Positions 43,527-51,554 of a stretch of DNA of 64,000 nucleotides are shown here, in pieces; the first letter of the stretch is position 1, and every line of letters begins with the position of its first letter. The position numbers were made by a program, and so were the translations under genes. The notes below the pieces were generated by a model that was not told the DNA's origin, did not search any database, and saw only the letters and a program-made list of their open reading frames with translations. The stretch comes from Streptomyces sp. R41 (lineage in GTDB: Bacteria; Actinomycetota; Actinomycetes; Streptomycetales; Streptomycetaceae), in the NCBI RefSeq assembly GCF_041053055.1, contig NZ_CP163443.1, positions 186,001 through 250,000 on the forward strand. The letters run 5' to 3'.

Positions 43527-44070
43527 TCCACCTGCGGCCAGGTCTCCTTCACCCAGCCCGCCACGGCCTCCTCGTCGCGCTCGATGGCTCGGCGGGCTGG
43601 GACCTGGTGACTGAAGCCGTGCCGGTGCAGCATCCGCGCGATCGCCGACAGCGTCATGCTTTTGTGGAACCGGCGCCCGATCAGCGTCTTGATCCGCGCC
43701 AGCGTCCACGTCTGGTCCGGCCAGCCATGGGCGACCGGCCCTTTGGCCAGCTCCTGCTCGAGCACGGCGAACAGCTTCTCGCTCAGCTTGGGCAGCGATA
43801 CCGGTCCGGCAGACCGCAGCCCCTCCGCGCCGGCGTCGTGCCAGGCCCGGCGCCAGCGCTGCACCGAGCGCACACTCACCCGTAATTCCTTGGCGACCTC
43901 GGCGGTGGAGGCACCGACTGCGAAGCGCTCCGCGGCCTCCAGCCGGATCCGCTCGCGAAACGCCTGCCGTTCAGGCGTCAGCCCACCACCCTGCGGATAT
44001 CTCACACAACCGGCATACCGCGACGATCACACATCGTCATCCCTCAACGACATCACGCCGCAAAAGTCAG
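42924..44070 (-). mobile_element. IS630-family insertion sequence, complete with TA duplication
   Basis: The ends carry matching inverted repeats. The left end reads CTGACG..GTGATGTCGT from 42924. The right end, read inward from 44070, reads CTGACT..GTGATGTCGT. Both are flanked by TA (42922-42923 and 44071-44072), the expected IS630/Tc1-type target duplication. The 1147-bp element contains orfA (helix-turn-helix) and orfB (DDE domain) in different frames on the minus strand. Confidence 0.85.
43466..44005 (-). CDS. IS630 transposase, OrfA (helix-turn-helix part)
   Basis: The 179-aa product carries an N-terminal helix-turn-helix (AVGASTAEVAKELRVSVRSV, QRWRRAWHDAG) and a winged-helix segment (TLSAIARMLHRHGFSHQVPA) ending in a short tail. 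After KETWPQVEG the frame drifts and stops at 43466. The catalytic domain continues in the -1 frame, so full transposase is probably made by -1 frameshifting around the GGAAGGGCC region near 43530, as is usual for such two-ORF IS630 elements. Confidence 0.82.
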   Translation of the reverse strand: MRYPQGGGLTPERQAFRERIRLEAAERFAVGASTAEVAKELRVSVRSVQRWRRAWHDAGAEGLRSAGPVSLPKLSEKLFAVLEQELAKGPVAHGWPDQTWTLARIKTLIGRRFHKSMTLSAIARMLHRHGFSHQVPARRAIERDEEAVAGWVKETWPQVEGPWRRSTPGCASKTKPGSR

Positions 44071-44072
44071 TA

Positions 44073-44386
44073 ACGCTGTTCCGTGGCTCCGCGCGCCGGC
44101 AGGGGGCAGCTGCCCCCAGGCAGCCTGGCCCAAGCGGCCAGTGGTGCGGACGGGCGGACCTGGTTCGCTGCCCACTGAGGGGTCGGCGGCCTCAGTCCCC
44201 TCCAGCGGAGGGCAGCCGCCGTTCCTGACTCTGGTGGTGATCAGCAGGCGCGGACTGTGAAACGGTGCAGTGAGGGCGAGTGCCCTGCGGAACGGATCGG
44301 CAGTCGTCCGGTGGGCGCACCTGGCGGATACCTCGTAGGTTGGAGATGAAAGCGGTCGCGCTCGTAAAGATCGGCAGGGCACGCGC
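44073..44386. other. Intergenic region between IS630 and the phosphatase gene
   Basis: No gene is supportable here. It should contain the promoter of the PAS-PP2C gene. Confidence 0.5.
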
Positions 44387-45622
44387 GTGACGACAGCGGA
44401 TATCGATTTCGAGGAACTGTTCGACGCCGCGCCGAACCCGTACCTGGTGCTGGACGCCGACCTGGTGGTCCGCTACGCCAACCGGGCCTACCTCCGGGTC
44501 ACCGGCAGGACCCGCGAAGAACTGGCCGGGCGGTACATCCTGGAGGTATTCCCGGACACGCCTGCAGCGCCGGGCGCGGCGCGTGATTTCGGCGCCTCAC
44601 TCCAGCGCGTGCTGCACTCCCGCGAGCCCGATGTGGTGGTACCGCAGCGCTTCGACATTCCCGTCGCCGGCCGGCCGGGCGACGTCGAGGAGCGATGGTG
44701 GTGCGGGATGTCCAGCCCGGTCCTGGGGCCGGACGGCACTGTGAAATGGATCATCGCGTGGGCCGACGACGTCACCGAGTTCATGCACTCCCCTGTCATC
44801 CGTGAGCTCACCCCGCCGCTGAGCAAGCAGGCAACAGGGATCGCGGCCCAGGTGTACGCCCGGTCGCACGATCTGGAACAGCTGAACGAGCAACTGCGCC
44901 AGGCGCATGCCCGTGAACGTGAAATCGCCGTCACTCTGCAGGAGGTCATGCTCCGCTCGCCCGACTTGGACAGGCACCGGGACATCGCCGTGCGCTACCT
45001 GCCTGCCCACGGATCACTCAACGTGTGCGGCGATTGGTACGACGTGGTCGATCTGCCGCCCGACCGCTACTCCATCGCTATCGGGGACGTCGTCGGCCAC
45101 GGCCTGCAGGCCGCAGCTGTCATGGGCATGCTGCGCAGTGCCCTGAGCGCAGCCATCCGAGCCGTTCCCAGCCCCGCGCAGGCCCTGGAGGTACTGGGTC
45201 TGTACGCTCGGGCGGTCGACGGCGCGCTGGCCACCACCGTAGCCAAAGTGCTCATCGACCCGCGCAGCCGACTGATCATCTACAGCAACGCCGGCCACCC
45301 ACCGCCGGTACTGCTCCATCCAGACGGCAGCTGGCAGCTGCTGGACCAGGCCACAGACCCGCCGCTGGGCGCCAGACCGGAACATGTCCCCCGCCCCCAG
45401 GCCGGCATGTCCTACACCCGAGGGGACACCCTCGTGCTCTATACCGACGGCCTCATCGAACGCCGCGGCGAAGACATCGATGCCGGCCTGGCCAGGCTGA
45501 CCGAGTCCCTCGCCCAGTACAGCACCCTCGCCGTGGAACAACTCGCCGATGCACTGCTGGCCCACCTGGGCGTCACCAGCGGTAGCTGGGATGACATCGC
45601 CCTGGTCATCGTCCGCCTGTGA
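44387..45622 (+). CDS. PAS-domain PP2C (SpoIIE-type) serine phosphatase
   Basis: The 411-aa protein starts with a PAS domain (residues about 8-125: LFDAAPNPYLVLDADLVVRY, ANRAYLRVTGRTREELAGRY). A coiled linker follows, then a SpoIIE/PP2C catalytic domain with the metal-binding CGDWYDVVDL, the IGDVVGHGLQAAAVMGMLR motif, SNAGHPPPVLL, and DTLVLYTDGLIERR near the end. Such phosphatases dephosphorylate anti-anti-sigma factors (SpoIIAA/RsbV type) in response to the PAS signal. No HATPase domain or sigma-system partner is adjacent. The start is GTG 44387. Confidence 0.88.
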   Translation: MTTADIDFEELFDAAPNPYLVLDADLVVRYANRAYLRVTGRTREELAGRYILEVFPDTPAAPGAARDFGASLQRVLHSREPDVVVPQRFDIPVAGRPGDVEERWWCGMSSPVLGPDGTVKWIIAWADDVTEFMHSPVIRELTPPLSKQATGIAAQVYARSHDLEQLNEQLRQAHAREREIAVTLQEVMLRSPDLDRHRDIAVRYLPAHGSLNVCGDWYDVVDLPPDRYSIAIGDVVGHGLQAAAVMGMLRSALSAAIRAVPSPAQALEVLGLYARAVDGALATTVAKVLIDPRSRLIIYSNAGHPPPVLLHPDGSWQLLDQATDPPLGARPEHVPRPQAGMSYTRGDTLVLYTDGLIERRGEDIDAGLARLTESLAQYSTLAVEQLADALLAHLGVTSGSWDDIALVIVRL

Positions 45623-45776
45623 CCGTTTCCAGAAACAGGTACCGAGGGACGCGCGTGGGCTTACGAACCCGCACGCCCCTCACGCCCTCAACCGAGACTC
45701 CCAACACCGATGTCCCGTGACAGTGAATCTGAGCGCGCGCCGACGGCCGGCGCACGCCGCCTCAGCCCGATGGAGC

Positions 45777-46057
45777 GGGGATGGCCACCGCGGGCGCTTC
45801 GGAGCCAAGTTCGTCGAGGTACGCATCGATCCCGAGCTCGGCCTGCTGCGCGTGGCACGAGTGGTCTCGGCCATCGACGGCGGGCCATCCTCAATGCCAA
45901 GAACGCCACCAGCGAGATCATCGGCGGCACGGTGGGCGGCATCAGCCAGGCGCTGTTCGAGGACACCGCCACCGACGAAGGGACCGGACGCATCGCCAAC
46001 GCCACCTTCGGCGACTACCTGATGCCCAGGGGACGTGGTCCACCCGTGACCGCCTGA
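45777..46057 (+). pseudogene. Fragment of a xanthine-dehydrogenase-type molybdopterin subunit
   Basis: One frame gives GRFGAKFVEVRIDPELGLLR then VARVVSAIDGG. Near 45893 the sequence shifts phase and continues ILNAKNATSEIIGGTVGGIS, then QALFEDTATDEGTGRIANAT and FGDYLMP. Together these are the C-terminal molybdopterin-binding domain of the aldehyde oxidase/xanthine dehydrogenase family (GrilNpktaxsQiiGGxvxGigxALfEe). The rest of the enzyme and its FAD and 2Fe-2S subunits are absent. The 45623-45776 spacer is empty. Confidence 0.68.
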
Positions 46058-46132
46058 CTATCGCCTACCAACGCTGCCGCCACCTGCCTACGCAGGTTGT
46101 CAACAGGGCGAATGTCGCCTGGTACGCCCACG

Positions 46133-46152
46133 CTAGATTCCTAGGATGCTAG
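46133..46152. promoter_or_regulatory. Three CTAG boxes at 8-bp spacing: ribbon-helix-helix operator
   Basis: CTAG occurs at 46133, 46141 and 46149, exactly 8 bp apart, ending 9 bases before the start of a ribbon-helix-helix gene. CTAG is rare in high-GC DNA. Tandem 8-bp boxes are the classic layout for MetJ/Arc-type repressors. TAGGAT at 46142-46147 could be the -10 box, giving a very short leader. Confidence 0.65.
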
Positions 46153-46161
46153 CATCGCCCC

Positions 46162-46341
46162 GTGAGTGACGAAGAGGTCAAGCAGTTCAACGTGTACTTG
46201 CCGGTCGGACTGATCAAGCAGGTCAAGCATCACGCCATCGAGTCGGGCATGTCCCTCTCGGCGTTGGTCGCAGACGCCCTGCGCGCCTACCTCGACGACA
46301 CCCACGGGCAGCCACAGCAATCGTCCGAGAAGGAGACCTGA
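46162..46341 (+). CDS. Ribbon-helix-helix (CopG/Arc-like) regulator, 59 aa
   Basis: The GTG at 46162 opens a complete 59-codon frame: [20 protein letters not shown], then [20 protein letters not shown] and RAYLDD. The beta-strand KQFNVYLP followed by two amphipathic helices is the whole ribbon-helix-helix fold. There is no ribosome site in the 9 bases between the CTAG array and the GTG, so the gene may be leaderless. It is followed after one base by the VOC gene and then a methyltransferase. An autorepressor of this operon is the simplest reading. Antitoxins share the fold, but no toxin-like partner is seen. Confidence 0.8.
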   Translation: MSDEEVKQFNVYLPVGLIKQVKHHAIESGMSLSALVADALRAYLDDTHGQPQQSSEKET

Positions 46342-46342
46342 C

Positions 46343-46687
46343 ATGGCGACCGACGGGATCGAGGCCGTGTTCCTGGAGACCCACAACTGGGGCAGGGCAG
46401 CGCAGTTCTTCCAGGCACTGGGCTTCGAATTGGAGTTCTCGACCGACCACAGCTCCGGCCGGTTCCGCAATGGCGACGGTCCGTACGTGTTCATCGCTGA
46501 GGTCCCCGAGGACCGGGAGCCCCAGACGCAGATCGTGATGAAGGTGTCCGACGCGGATGCGTTCCGTCCAGATCCTGCCGTCGAGGTGGTCACGCCGTTC
46601 GAGGACACCCATTACGGGACCAGGGAAATGACTGTCCGTGACCCCGACGGACGTTTGTGGAGCCTCCAGGCCCCGGCGAAGAACTGA
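46343..46687 (+). CDS. VOC-family protein (glyoxalase/bleomycin-resistance-like)
   Basis: The 114-aa single VOC domain begins IEAVFLETHNWGRAAQFFQA and LGFELEFSTDHSSGRFRNGD, and ends TREMTVRDPDGRLWSLQAP. GAAGGAG, just inside the end of the RHH gene, serves the ATG at 46343. It sits between an RHH regulator and a methyltransferase, with 1- and 19-base gaps. Members often bind or modify electrophilic or antibiotic ligands. Here it may act with the methyltransferase on one small molecule, which is inference from operon order. Confidence 0.85.
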   Translation: MATDGIEAVFLETHNWGRAAQFFQALGFELEFSTDHSSGRFRNGDGPYVFIAEVPEDREPQTQIVMKVSDADAFRPDPAVEVVTPFEDTHYGTREMTVRDPDGRLWSLQAPAKN

Positions 46688-46706
46688 CCGTAAGGAGAGG
46701 GACATC

Positions 46707-47564
46707 GTGGCAGGCGAGCAGAACGAGCTGCCGGACAGCACCGCGGTGCGGGTCGCCCTCTGGCGGGCGATGCACGTGCAGGTCGACCCGCCGCCCCACG
46801 TGCTCGAGGACGAGATCGGACTGGAGCTGGCGGCCCCCGACGAGGGATGGAGGCACCGCCCGGACATGGAGCCGCGCGGCACGAGCGGGTTCCGGGCGGC
46901 CATTGTGGCCCGTGCTCGTTTCATCGAGGACCTGGTTGCCGAGCAAGCCGGCCACGGCGTCGACCAGTACGTCGTCCTGGGGGCCGGGCTGGACACCTTT
47001 GCCCAGCGCAGACCGGAGATCGCCTCCCGCCTACGGGTCTTCGAGATCGACCAGCCGGGCACCCAAGCCTGGAAGCGCCAGCGCCTCATCGAGCTCGGCC
47101 ACGGGATCCCCGACTGGCTGCGACTGGTGCCGGTCGACTTCGAGGCGGCCGGGGATTGGTGGGAGCAGCTGTCCGACGCCGGCTTCGATCCCGGCCGGCC
47201 GGCGGTCGTCGTCTGCACCGGTGTCACCATGTATCTCACCAAAGACGCCAACGCAGCTACTTTGCGCCGGCTCCGCGGGCTCGCCCCCGGCTCGACGCTC
47301 GCCATCACCTTCATGCTGCCGACCGAACTCGTCGATGACGCCGATCGCCCCGCGCTCGAGGCGACCAAGCCACAGGCCCGAGCAGCCGGAACGCCGTTCA
47401 TCAGCTTCTACACCCCGCAGGAGATGCTGACACTGGCCCGCGACGTCGGCTTCAAAGACGCCCGACACGTGTCGGGATCTGCGCTGGCCGCACGCTACTT
47501 CGCCGATCGGACCGACGGCCTTCGCCCGTCAAGCGGGGAGGATCTACTGGTGGCCACGGCCTGA
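46707..47564 (+). CDS. LCM/TIGR00027-type SAM-dependent methyltransferase
   Basis: The product is 285 aa with GTG 46707 after AAGGAGAGGGACATC. The SAM site is YVVLGAGLDTFAQR at about residues 91-104, with the acidic loop VFEIDQPGTQAWKRQRL. VVCTGVTMYLTKDA and TFMLPTELVDD follow, as in the leucine-carboxyl-methyltransferase-like family that is abundant in actinobacteria. It should O-methylate a carboxylate or hydroxyl. It ends the RHH-VOC-methyltransferase operon. The substrate is unknown. Confidence 0.87.
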   Translation: MAGEQNELPDSTAVRVALWRAMHVQVDPPPHVLEDEIGLELAAPDEGWRHRPDMEPRGTSGFRAAIVARARFIEDLVAEQAGHGVDQYVVLGAGLDTFAQRRPEIASRLRVFEIDQPGTQAWKRQRLIELGHGIPDWLRLVPVDFEAAGDWWEQLSDAGFDPGRPAVVVCTGVTMYLTKDANAATLRRLRGLAPGSTLAITFMLPTELVDDADRPALEATKPQARAAGTPFISFYTPQEMLTLARDVGFKDARHVSGSALAARYFADRTDGLRPSSGEDLLVATA

Positions 47565-47836
47565 CGCCCTTCGGCCACACCACCCGTTCCGAAAGCAAAA
47601 GTTGGGATATGGCTGCCGGCACAGAGAGATGGCCGGTCGGTTGGCTCCGAGCCCCTACCCGAAGAAGGGCAGACTTTGGCCGATGCGGCACTAGTCCGAT
47701 TTGCCGACCGATGAGCCCCGACTCGCGCGGCGCAGTGATCGACAGGCAGGGCGCCTACCTTGGATTGGCGGCACGGCTGCACCAGCGTTCCCCAGGCCGC
47801 GCGCTGCCGCCCGAGGCGACACGGGAATCCGCAGAG

Positions 47837-47870
47837 CTCCCGCGCCTGCCGTCCACCGCAGGCGCGGGAG
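47837..47870. terminator. Strong bidirectional hairpin terminator
   Basis: CTCCCGCGCCTGC (47837-47849) is perfectly complementary to GCAGGCGCGGGAG (47858-47870) with an 8-base loop. It lies between converging genes that end at 47564 and 47887. The rest of 47565-47886 holds no gene. Confidence 0.75.
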
Positions 47871-47886
47871 CAATCACCGGGTCGCC

Positions 47887-49653
47887 TCAGCGAGAGGTCA
47901 GCTTCCACAGATGGTCGGCAGTGCCGTTGTCGTCCCACTGGAGGACCTGGGCGCCGGAAGTGGTGCTCATGTTGTTGACGCCGAGTACGAGGCCGCTGTT
48001 GTAGTTGGCGATCTTGTAGTAGCCGTTGTCGGAGGGGATGAGCTGCCAGAGGTGGTCGGCGGTTCCGTTGTCGCCCCAGATCAGGGCTGTGCCTCCATCG
48101 CTGGTACTCATGTTGTTGATGCCGAGCAGCAGACCACTCGCCTGGTTGACGATCTTGTAGAGGCCCGAACCCGCGGACACCAGCGTCCAGTTCTGGTCGG
48201 TGCCGGTGGTCGAGGTCGAGGTCGCCTGGACGACAGAGGTGCCCTGTGCGGTGCCGGCGTTCTGGGTGTCCAGGGCGAGCCCGCTGTTCTTGTTGGTGAT
48301 CTGGTAACGCCCGGCCAGCGAGGCGGGCGTACCGCTGGGGGTGACGACCAGGTGGTAGCCGTCGGACGCGTTCATTGCGACGGGGACGGTGATGGAGCCG
48401 TTGCTGACCGTGTAGTCGGCCTCGGAGATCGTGAACGGGGCCGAGACAGCTGTCGTACGGCCCTTGGAGGGGGTGTACTCCAGCTTCACGTGCACCTTGC
48501 TGCCGAAGGCCGACAGAGAGCCGAGTCCGTTGACATTGACTGCCGTTGAGCCGGTTCCGCCGCCGAAGATGACGCTGATCTGTCTGCCGTCACCGGTGAG
48601 CGAGGCGGCCCCGTCGATACCGGTCTGCGCCGGGGGCGCGGTGGTGAGCATGTTGCCGGACATGTCGCCGTACCACTTGTAGAGCCAGTACGAGCCATTG
48701 GGCGAGCCGCCGGTATCGGTGAGGGTGTCGCCGAGGGTGCCGTAGTGGTTCCAGAAGGCGAGTTCGGCGTCACGGACTCCGGCCCGTTCGAACTTGGCGA
48801 CGTAACCGATGAGCGAGCCCGGCACCCCGATCTCGCTGGGGGTCGCGTATTCCTCGATGGAGATGGGCCGAGGGCTGATTCCGAGGCTGCTCTCCAGGGA
48901 ACGGTAGGCCGAGACGTGGGCGGCGATGTCCTTGCTGCCCTGGAGTTCGTGCCAGGCGATGACGTCCGGGACAGTGCCGCCGGCCTTGGCGTCGGTGAGA
49001 AATTGGCTCATCCAGCTCTGGTTCCACGCGGAGTAACTGGGGCCCTGAATAGGCGTGGTGGTGTCCTTCGCGCGCACCTCCTTGAACGTGCGCGCCCAAC
49101 CGGCGTCGAACGCACCGGCGTTGGTGGTGTCCCAGGTCCAGTCGGGCTCGTTCCACAGCTCGTACGCACTGATGTTGGTGGCACCGGAGGACTTGACCGA
49201 GGCGACCTGGGTGTCCACGGCGGACAGCCAGTCACTCCAACTCACCCACTTGTAAGGGAAGTTCGGGTACCAGTCGGGCATGCGGACGACGACCTTGGCG
49301 CCCGCTCTCGCGGCCTTCGCAGCGACCATCAGAGAGTCACCGGCGGGGGCGGGCTCGCCGTTGGGCAGCTGCTTCCCACCGGGGGCCATCTGTACGAAGG
49401 TGTTGGGCTTCAGCGGCTGCACGAGGCTGTCGGCCGGGGTGCTCGCGTCGGCGAGGCCGTAGAGGCTGCCGGTGGCGACATGAGTGACGGACCGCATGGT
49501 CTGGTTGGCGTTGACGACCAGGGTGGTGGACGCGGTGGGGGCGGCGTCGGCGGGGGTTCCCGTCAGGGCGGTCGCTGCGGCGGCCAGGACGGCCACCGCG
49601 ACAAGAACGAACGGCCGTCTGCGGATGGGAGGCTGGGATCTCGGGACAGGCAT
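47887..49653 (-). CDS. Secreted clan-A glycoside hydrolase with C-terminal ricin-type domain
   Basis: The 588-aa protein has a signal peptide (RRRPFVLVAVAVLAAAATAL, cleavage near ADAAP at 35-39). Its TIM-barrel domain has the acid/base Glu169 in YELWNEPDW and a nucleophile candidate at E267/E268 in ISIEEYA. An Ig-like/beta domain follows, then a ricin-B-like lectin domain from about 450 (YQITNKNSGLALDTQN, with three LVLGxNNMST-type repeats). It resembles GH39-type and related arabinoxylan enzymes. ATG 49653 follows AGGAG. As the last gene of the GH127/ABC operon, it probably releases arabinose-containing oligosaccharides outside the cell. Confidence 0.82.
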   Translation of the reverse strand: MPVPRSQPPIRRRPFVLVAVAVLAAAATALTGTPADAAPTASTTLVVNANQTMRSVTHVATGSLYGLADASTPADSLVQPLKPNTFVQMAPGGKQLPNGEPAPAGDSLMVAAKAARAGAKVVVRMPDWYPNFPYKWVSWSDWLSAVDTQVASVKSSGATNISAYELWNEPDWTWDTTNAGAFDAGWARTFKEVRAKDTTTPIQGPSYSAWNQSWMSQFLTDAKAGGTVPDVIAWHELQGSKDIAAHVSAYRSLESSLGISPRPISIEEYATPSEIGVPGSLIGYVAKFERAGVRDAELAFWNHYGTLGDTLTDTGGSPNGSYWLYKWYGDMSGNMLTTAPPAQTGIDGAASLTGDGRQISVIFGGGTGSTAVNVNGLGSLSAFGSKVHVKLEYTPSKGRTTAVSAPFTISEADYTVSNGSITVPVAMNASDGYHLVVTPSGTPASLAGRYQITNKNSGLALDTQNAGTAQGTSVVQATSTSTTGTDQNWTLVSAGSGLYKIVNQASGLLLGINNMSTSDGGTALIWGDNGTADHLWQLIPSDNGYYKIANYNSGLVLGVNNMSTTSGAQVLQWDDNGTADHLWKLTSR

Positions 49654-49706
49654 GGGTGGCGGCTCTCCTGACATCTGAGGAGGTGGATGGTGGGCTGACG
49701 TCCCGG

Positions 49707-50528
49707 TCAGTCCTTGATCGCGCCGGCGGTGACCCCGGCGGCGACGTACCGCTGCGCGAGGACGAGGAGGGCGGCGGCGGGTACGGACGCGACGACCGCG
49801 GTGGCCATGATCGCGTTCCATTCCTGGTTGTTGTTGCCGATGTAGTGGTAGATGCCGAGGGTGATCGGGCGCATGTCGCCGCCGCCGTCGAGGGTGTTGG
49901 CGAAGACGAAGTCGGACCAGGCCCACAGGAAGCTGAACAGCGAGACGGTGACCACGGCGTTACGGCTCACCGGCAGTACGACCGACCAGAAGGTGCGCAG
50001 GGTGCCCGCGCCGTCGATGCGCGCCGCGGCGGTGAGTTCGTCGGGGATGCCCGACATGAACGCCGTGAAGATCATGACGCCGAAGGGCACAGCGATGGTG
50101 GAGTCCGCGATGATCAGGCCCCACCAGGAGTTCAGCAGACCGGCGTTGAGGAAGATCCCGTAGAAGCCCATCGCCATGACGATGCCGGGGATCATCTGCG
50201 CGATCAGCAGGGCCAGGGCGAGGATGCCGCCGCCACGCGGACGCAGTTTGGCGAGCGAGTAGCCGGCCGGAGCGGCGAGGACGAGGGTGACGGCGACCGT
50301 GCCGAGGCCGATGAGCAGGCTGGTGCCGAGGTAGGGCATCTGATCGTTCAGGACGGCCCGGTAGCCCTCGAACGTGGGGTGCAGCGGAAGCAGGTCGGGC
50401 GGGGACTTGCGCATGTCCTGCTGCGGGGTGAGGGACACGTTCAGCATCCAGTACACCGGGAAGAGCATGAGCGCGGTGAGCAGGAGGCCGATGACGGTGT
50501 AACGGCGGGAGCTCGTAGGGGACTTCAC
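49707..50528 (-). CDS. Sugar ABC transporter permease (MalG type)
   Basis: The 273-aa protein has six membrane segments. The cytoplasmic EAA-like loop ELTAAARIDGAGTLRTFWSV, then VLPVSRNAVVT, contacts the ATPase. The ATG at 50528 overlaps the TGA of the upstream permease. It forms the inner-membrane channel with the MalF-type partner for the sugar bound by the lipoprotein at 51555. No ATP-binding subunit is encoded nearby; Streptomyces carbohydrate importers of this class normally share the MsiK ATPase. Confidence 0.92.
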   Translation of the reverse strand: MKSPTSSRRYTVIGLLLTALMLFPVYWMLNVSLTPQQDMRKSPPDLLPLHPTFEGYRAVLNDQMPYLGTSLLIGLGTVAVTLVLAAPAGYSLAKLRPRGGGILALALLIAQMIPGIVMAMGFYGIFLNAGLLNSWWGLIIADSTIAVPFGVMIFTAFMSGIPDELTAAARIDGAGTLRTFWSVVLPVSRNAVVTVSLFSFLWAWSDFVFANTLDGGGDMRPITLGIYHYIGNNNQEWNAIMATAVVASVPAAALLVLAQRYVAAGVTAGAIKD

Positions 50529-51502
50529 GCTTCGTGCCTCCTCTGGACACGGATGTAGAGCAGACCGAAGACGAGCGCGATGAGGATGAGGATGTTACCG
50601 ACGGCGGCTCCGGGGCCGAACTTCGGGAGCAGGGTGCCGAATCCGAGCTGGTACGACCAGGTCGCGAGCGTGGACGAGGAGTCGCCGGGGCCGCCCTTGG
50701 TCATGATCCAGATCAGGTCGAACACCTTGAGTGTGTACACCAGGCCCAGCAGCAGTGTGATCGCCGAGACCGGCCGCAGCAGGGGGAAGGTGATGCGCCG
50801 GAACTGCTGCCAGCCACTCGCTCCGTCCAGCGAGGCGGCCTCGTACAGTTCCCCGGGGATGTTCTGCAGTCCGCTGTAGAGGATGACCAGGTTGAACGGG
50901 ATGCCGATCCAGATGTTGGCGATGATGACCGAGGTCAGCGCCCAGTGCGGCGAGGTCAGCCAGTCGACGGGCGAGACGCCGACTAGGTGGAGGGCGTAAT
51001 TGACCACCCCCGACTCGCTGTTGAGCATCCAGGACCAGGTCGACGCCGACACGATGAGCGGCAGCAGCCACGGGATCAGGAACAGTGCCCTGAGGGTGGG
51101 GGCCAGGCGGAAGTGCCGGTTGAAGAAGACCGCGAGCGCCAGTCCGGCCGCGTACTGGAAGGCGATCGACACGAAGGTGAAGACCATCGTGTGGCGCAGC
51201 GCAGGACCGAAGGTCGGGTCGTTCAGTACCTGGGAGAAGTTGTCCCAGCCCGAGAACGGCGCGTTGTTGTCGACGAACGACCGGACGGTGTAGTTGCGCA
51301 GGCTCAGATCGAGGTTGCGGTAGAGCGGGTAGAGGTAGAAGGCGACGAGGTAGGCGATGAGCGGGGCGACGAAGGCCAGCGCGATCAGCCGGCTCTTGCG
51401 GCGCCCACGGCGTGACAGGGAGTCGCGCCGGTCGGCGGTGCCCGTCGCTCCGGACCCGGCCGGGGAGCGCTTCGGGCGGCGGTCGACTCGGGCGATGGTC
51501 AT
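50525..51502 (-). CDS. Sugar ABC transporter permease (MalF type)
   Basis: The 325-aa permease has six membrane segments after a basic N-terminal tail (about 35 residues). The EAA loop is ELYEAASLDGASGWQQFRRI then TFPLLRPVSA. ATG 51502 starts the family; a longer upstream frame is not conserved and overlaps the binding-protein spacer. It is co-transcribed between the binding lipoprotein and the MalG-type permease. The cargo is presumably the product of the GH127/secreted hydrolase pair, for instance an arabino-oligosaccharide. Confidence 0.92.
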   Translation of the reverse strand: MTIARVDRRPKRSPAGSGATGTADRRDSLSRRGRRKSRLIALAFVAPLIAYLVAFYLYPLYRNLDLSLRNYTVRSFVDNNAPFSGWDNFSQVLNDPTFGPALRHTMVFTFVSIAFQYAAGLALAVFFNRHFRLAPTLRALFLIPWLLPLIVSASTWSWMLNSESGVVNYALHLVGVSPVDWLTSPHWALTSVIIANIWIGIPFNLVILYSGLQNIPGELYEAASLDGASGWQQFRRITFPLLRPVSAITLLLGLVYTLKVFDLIWIMTKGGPGDSSSTLATWSYQLGFGTLLPKFGPGAAVGNILILIALVFGLLYIRVQRRHEA

Positions 51503-51554
51503 GCGAACTCCTGGATGCGGGGTGGCGGTGTCCGGTGCGCGGCGCCGCTCGGCG

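Noticed and set aside
46162..46687. Toxin-antitoxin pair (RHH protein plus neighbour)
   Set aside because: The next gene is a VOC protein and the third a methyltransferase. No RelE, PIN or MazF-like toxin is present.
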